Made by a program: the position numbers and the translations under genes
Shown here: piece after piece, positions 61,933 to 64,000 of the stretch
Layout of the letters: each line of letters starts with the position of its first letter
How positions within the stretch are numbered: position 1 is the first letter of the stretch
Origin: Terriglobia bacterium
GTDB lineage: Bacteria > Acidobacteriota > Terriglobia > Terriglobales > Acidobacteriaceae
Direction of reading: 5' to 3'
Assembly: GCA_021324365.1 (NCBI GenBank)
Contig: JAJPJE010000060.1
Coordinates: 1 to 64,000 of the forward strand
DNA length: 64,000 bases
The notes under the pieces: model-generated
What the model was told of the DNA's origin: nothing
The model's database searches: none
What the model saw: only the letters and a program-made list of their open reading frames with translations

Positions 61933-62241
61933 TTACTTCTTCAAGGTGCGAATGAACTTTACAAGGTCATTAATTTGGGCATCCGTCAGTTTGCCGGCAT
62001 AAGCGGGCATCTTGGGAGCTTTGCCCTTTTCGATGATCGTCTTCAGGTCGGCATCCGACTTACCCTGTGCTTCGGCTGCACTAAGCGCGGGGACGTTCGG
62101 CATTTTGCTAGTTCCTTCGGGCCCATGGCACATTGCGCACTTCGATTTGTACAAATCGGCGCCAGTATCCGCCGCAAGGCTTACGCCCGCCGCGCCAAGT
62201 ACCAGCGCGAGTGCAAATGCACTACATAGCAGTTTCTTCAT
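61933..62241 (-). CDS. Periplasmic class I cytochrome c
   Basis: A 102-residue protein with a signal peptide (LLCSAFALALVLGAAGVSLA) and one heme site CAMCH; the distal Met is probably in the KAPKMPAY segment, and the closing helix is INDLVKFIRTL. ATG 62241 is preferred, since GGAG lies nine bases upstream; an ATG at 62256 would use that GGAG as codons. It is a soluble electron carrier and, being upstream of and in the same direction as the periplasmic molybdoenzyme operon, a plausible electron acceptor for it (inference). Confidence 0.93.
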   Translation of the reverse strand: MKKLLCSAFALALVLGAAGVSLAADTGADLYKSKCAMCHGPEGTSKMPNVPALSAAEAQGKSDADLKTIIEKGKAPKMPAYAGKLTDAQINDLVKFIRTLKK

Positions 62242-62573
62242 TCGAATGATCTCCATAATATGGGGATTAACTTACCTTCAGTTACAAAGGGCACCCTAGA
62301 GGCCACATTCTACGCCGGTCTACCGCTTGTCAAATCAGCAAGTTGCGGAATTTTTCAACACTCTTGCGCACGGGTTCCCGCGCAAAAAGCCTCCATCCAA
62401 AGCGCCATATCCCACAACTGCCAACGAGTGCACCGCGGCCAAAATCGGCTACGACCGCAAGTGGCTGAATCCGTGAGAGTTGTTGGTACAGATTTTCATC
62501 TGCTTTTGGCATGGCGGGTGCGCTTGTGTGATCCATCTTGTTGTGTACGGAGTATGCGGTGGAATCCACCTTG
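62242..62573. other. Divergent promoter region, cytochrome c / hemA
   Basis: No gene is recognised. It contains a moderate sigma-54-like site at 62507-62521 on the hemA side. Confidence 0.5.
62507..62521 (+). promoter_or_regulatory. Possible sigma-54-type site before hemA
   Basis: TGGCATGGCGGGTGC keeps TGGCA, G at seven, and TGC with exact spacing; it deviates at two positions. The predicted start lies about 40 bases before the hemA ATG. Could be chance. Confidence 0.3.
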
Positions 62574-63851
62574 ATGGTTGTTGGAGTGAATTTCAGAACA
62601 GCTCCCGTCGAAATTCGCGAGCGCTTCTGGATCAGCGAGAGCCGCCGCTGCGAAGCACTGGTTGATCTTTCTTCCTCTCCAGCGATCGAGGAAGTAATCG
62701 TTCTGGCCACCTGCAATCGAACCGAGTTCGTCGTCTGGACGCGTGACGCCAGCGCCGCTGCCAATTCCATCTTGAAGTTTCTTACTAATCAGTACTGCCT
62801 TCGGCTATGTGAATGGAAGCATTTCTACCGTCTGCTGGATGAGGCGGCCCTGGTGCATATTTTCCGCGTTGCCAGCAGCCTCGACTCGATGATCGTGGGA
62901 GAGCCGGAAATTGTGGCCCAGGTAAAGGACTCGTGGTCGCTCGCGCAGAAAGTAGGAACCACGCGCCGCTTCCTGGATGCGGTTCTTCAGAAATCTCTTT
63001 CAGTCTCCAAGCGGGTTCGCAATGAAACCGCTATCGGTCACAGTGCGGTTTCGGTTCCCTATGCCGCTGTCGAACTCGCACGCCAGATTTTCGGCACGCT
63101 CCAGGATCGCAAGATCCTGCTGATGGGCGCCGGCAAAATGAGCGAACTTTCTGCGCGGTATTTAAAAAAGTATGGCGCGAGCGATCTGCGGGTCATCAAC
63201 CGCACACTGGAGAACGGACAACAGCTTGCCAAGCAACTTGGCGGTACGGCTTACGCCTTCGAGCAGCGATGGCAGCACCTGCTGGAAGCCGACATCGTGA
63301 TCAGTTCGACTTCATGCCCGCATACCATCTTCAGCCGCGAAGAGGCTGAACTGATGCGGCGCGAACGGGACGGGCGCCCCTTACTGCTGATCGACATTGC
63401 CGTACCGAGGGACATCGATCCGGCAGTACGCGACGTACACGGGATTTTCCTTTACGATATCGATGACCTAGAAAACGTGGTCAAACGCAATAGTGGGGAG
63501 CGCGCTACGGCTGCGAATGCCGCGCAGGAAATCATCAACCACGAAGCAAAATTCTTTCGGCGTAAGCTCGCGGCCGAGCGAATGGTTCCGACCATTGTTG
63601 CACTGCGTTCACGGCTGGATGATATCTGTCGGCAGGAACTCGATTCATTCCGTTCCGATGGCGGTCCGTTTACCAGCGAACAGGAAAAGGCGCTGGACAC
63701 ATTGACGACGCGGATCACCCAGCGCATCTCCAATCAGTTGGCGCGAGAGCTGAAAGACCGGGATGAGAAAATTGAGCAGGACCAATTGGCAGCCGCAATA
63801 CATAAGTTGTTCCATCTGGAAGAAGAGGAAGCGGCGCTGAGCGCCAATTAG
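62574..63851 (+). CDS. hemA: Glutamyl-tRNA reductase
   Basis: A 425-residue enzyme that reduces glutamyl-tRNA to glutamate-1-semialdehyde, the first step of heme synthesis by the C5 route. GVNFRTAPVEIRERF opens the protein, C47 in ATCNRTE is the catalytic cysteine, SSLDSMIVGEPEIVAQVKD and GHSAVSVPYAAVELA follow, and GAGKMSELSARYL binds NADPH. The C-terminal dimerisation helix region is present. I use ATG 62574 because it opens the conserved start; the frame extends to 62538. The next gene begins 14 bases after the stop. Confidence 0.96.
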   Translation: MVVGVNFRTAPVEIRERFWISESRRCEALVDLSSSPAIEEVIVLATCNRTEFVVWTRDASAAANSILKFLTNQYCLRLCEWKHFYRLLDEAALVHIFRVASSLDSMIVGEPEIVAQVKDSWSLAQKVGTTRRFLDAVLQKSLSVSKRVRNETAIGHSAVSVPYAAVELARQIFGTLQDRKILLMGAGKMSELSARYLKKYGASDLRVINRTLENGQQLAKQLGGTAYAFEQRWQHLLEADIVISSTSCPHTIFSREEAELMRRERDGRPLLLIDIAVPRDIDPAVRDVHGIFLYDIDDLENVVKRNSGERATAANAAQEIINHEAKFFRRKLAAERMVPTIVALRSRLDDICRQELDSFRSDGGPFTSEQEKALDTLTTRITQRISNQLARELKDRDEKIEQDQLAAAIHKLFHLEEEEAALSAN

Positions 63852-63865
63852 GAGCTTTTGAAACG

Positions 63866-64000
63866 ATGGGCAGCTCGCAAAGAATGCGGCCTCAACCGCA
63901 AAAGACATCCGGCTTGTGGACCACGAGTCAGGCTTACACGCTAGGCGTGGTTTGCCTCGCAGCCGGTCTAGCGATCGGCTACCTATTGCGTGGATCGGAT
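63866..64000 (+). CDS. Membrane-anchored protein, N-terminal part only
   Basis: ATG 63866, 14 bases after hemA with GGAG upstream (63851-63854), opens a frame that runs off the window after 45 codons. It starts with a polar stretch and then a single membrane helix (TLGVVCLAAGLAIGYLLRG). The opening resembles periplasmic TPR (CcmH/NrfG-like) proteins of acidobacteria, but the visible part is too short to assign. It may share an operon with hemA. Confidence 0.6.
   Translation, partial: MGSSQRMRPQPQKTSGLWTTSQAYTLGVVCLAAGLAIGYLLRGSD

Overview
The window reads as a piece of an Acidobacteriota (Terriglobia/Koribacter-like) chromosome. The evidence is indirect. The GC is moderately high. Several gene types are typical of that phylum: a VWFA-related secreted protein of the acidobacterial TIGR03436 type, an aroDE fusion, a DUF899 protein and a PaoABC-like molybdoenzyme. 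Intergenic spaces carry short palindromes and GGTAATT-type word arrays that I associate with these genomes. No rRNA, tRNA, CRISPR, insertion sequence or prophage was recognised.

Layout. 0-5.5 kb: pgsA overlapping a stand-alone AMMECR1 gene, an exported protein of unknown function, the aroDE fusion, and a GAF-GGDEF diguanylate cyclase. 6-10.4 kb: a lone GvpF/GvpL-type protein, a soluble receiver-GAF histidine kinase, and an NtrC-type sigma-54 activator. 10.9-18 kb: a DksA-type zinc finger protein, a GT39-like glycosyltransferase, a scar joining two 5'-truncated genes (DinB and a membrane protein), a PfpI-family protein, and an SRPBCC-alcohol dehydrogenase pair. 18-30 kb: a triple-PAS kinase with its receiver, an M28-like/VWFA fusion, a large AsmA protein, an RsbU-type phosphatase, a YfgM-like TPR protein and small hypotheticals. 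30-33.3 kb: the yceD-rpmF-plsX-fabD fatty acid and phospholipid cluster. 33.7-38.3 kb: YtxH protein, aldo/keto reductase, an ArsR-led stress-type operon and a decayed membrane protein gene. 38.5-42.6 kb: a TetR-HlyD-ABC efflux operon. 42.8-48.5 kb: cytochrome c maturation genes resB-ccsA, then a membrane kinase with a second sigma-54 activator. 48.5-57.4 kb: NHL-repeat protein, AcpA/phospholipase C-like phosphoesterase, coiled-coil protein, GH5-like hydrolase, trmO, cupin, a deleted M19 dipeptidase, and an F420-type NADP oxidoreductase. 57.4-62.2 kb: a periplasmic molybdoenzyme operon with an extra cysteine-rich 80-residue gene, preceded by a cytochrome c. 62.5-64 kb: hemA and the start of a membrane-anchored protein cut by the window edge.

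How parts fit together. Two sigma-54 activators lie in the window. Two intergenic sites match the sigma-54 -24/-12 consensus well: a full 11/11 match at 53199-53213 ahead of the GH5-like gene, and TGGCA-N6-TTGC at 5580-5594 ahead of the diguanylate cyclase. One activator (47007-48479) carries GAFTDA instead of GAFTGA in the sigma-54 contact loop. Heme supply (hemA), cytochrome c assembly (resB/ccsA), a cytochrome c and a Tat-exported aldehyde/xanthine dehydrogenase-like enzyme suggest a periplasmic oxidation route.

The most unusual items are: the GvpL-like gene next to two-component genes without other gas-vesicle genes; the molybdoenzyme operon with its extra Cys-rich gene, an extra domain inside the catalytic subunit and an FAD subunit that seems to lack the PaoB iron-sulfur cysteines; and a well-formed, apparently leaderless ArsR promoter with a built-in operator.
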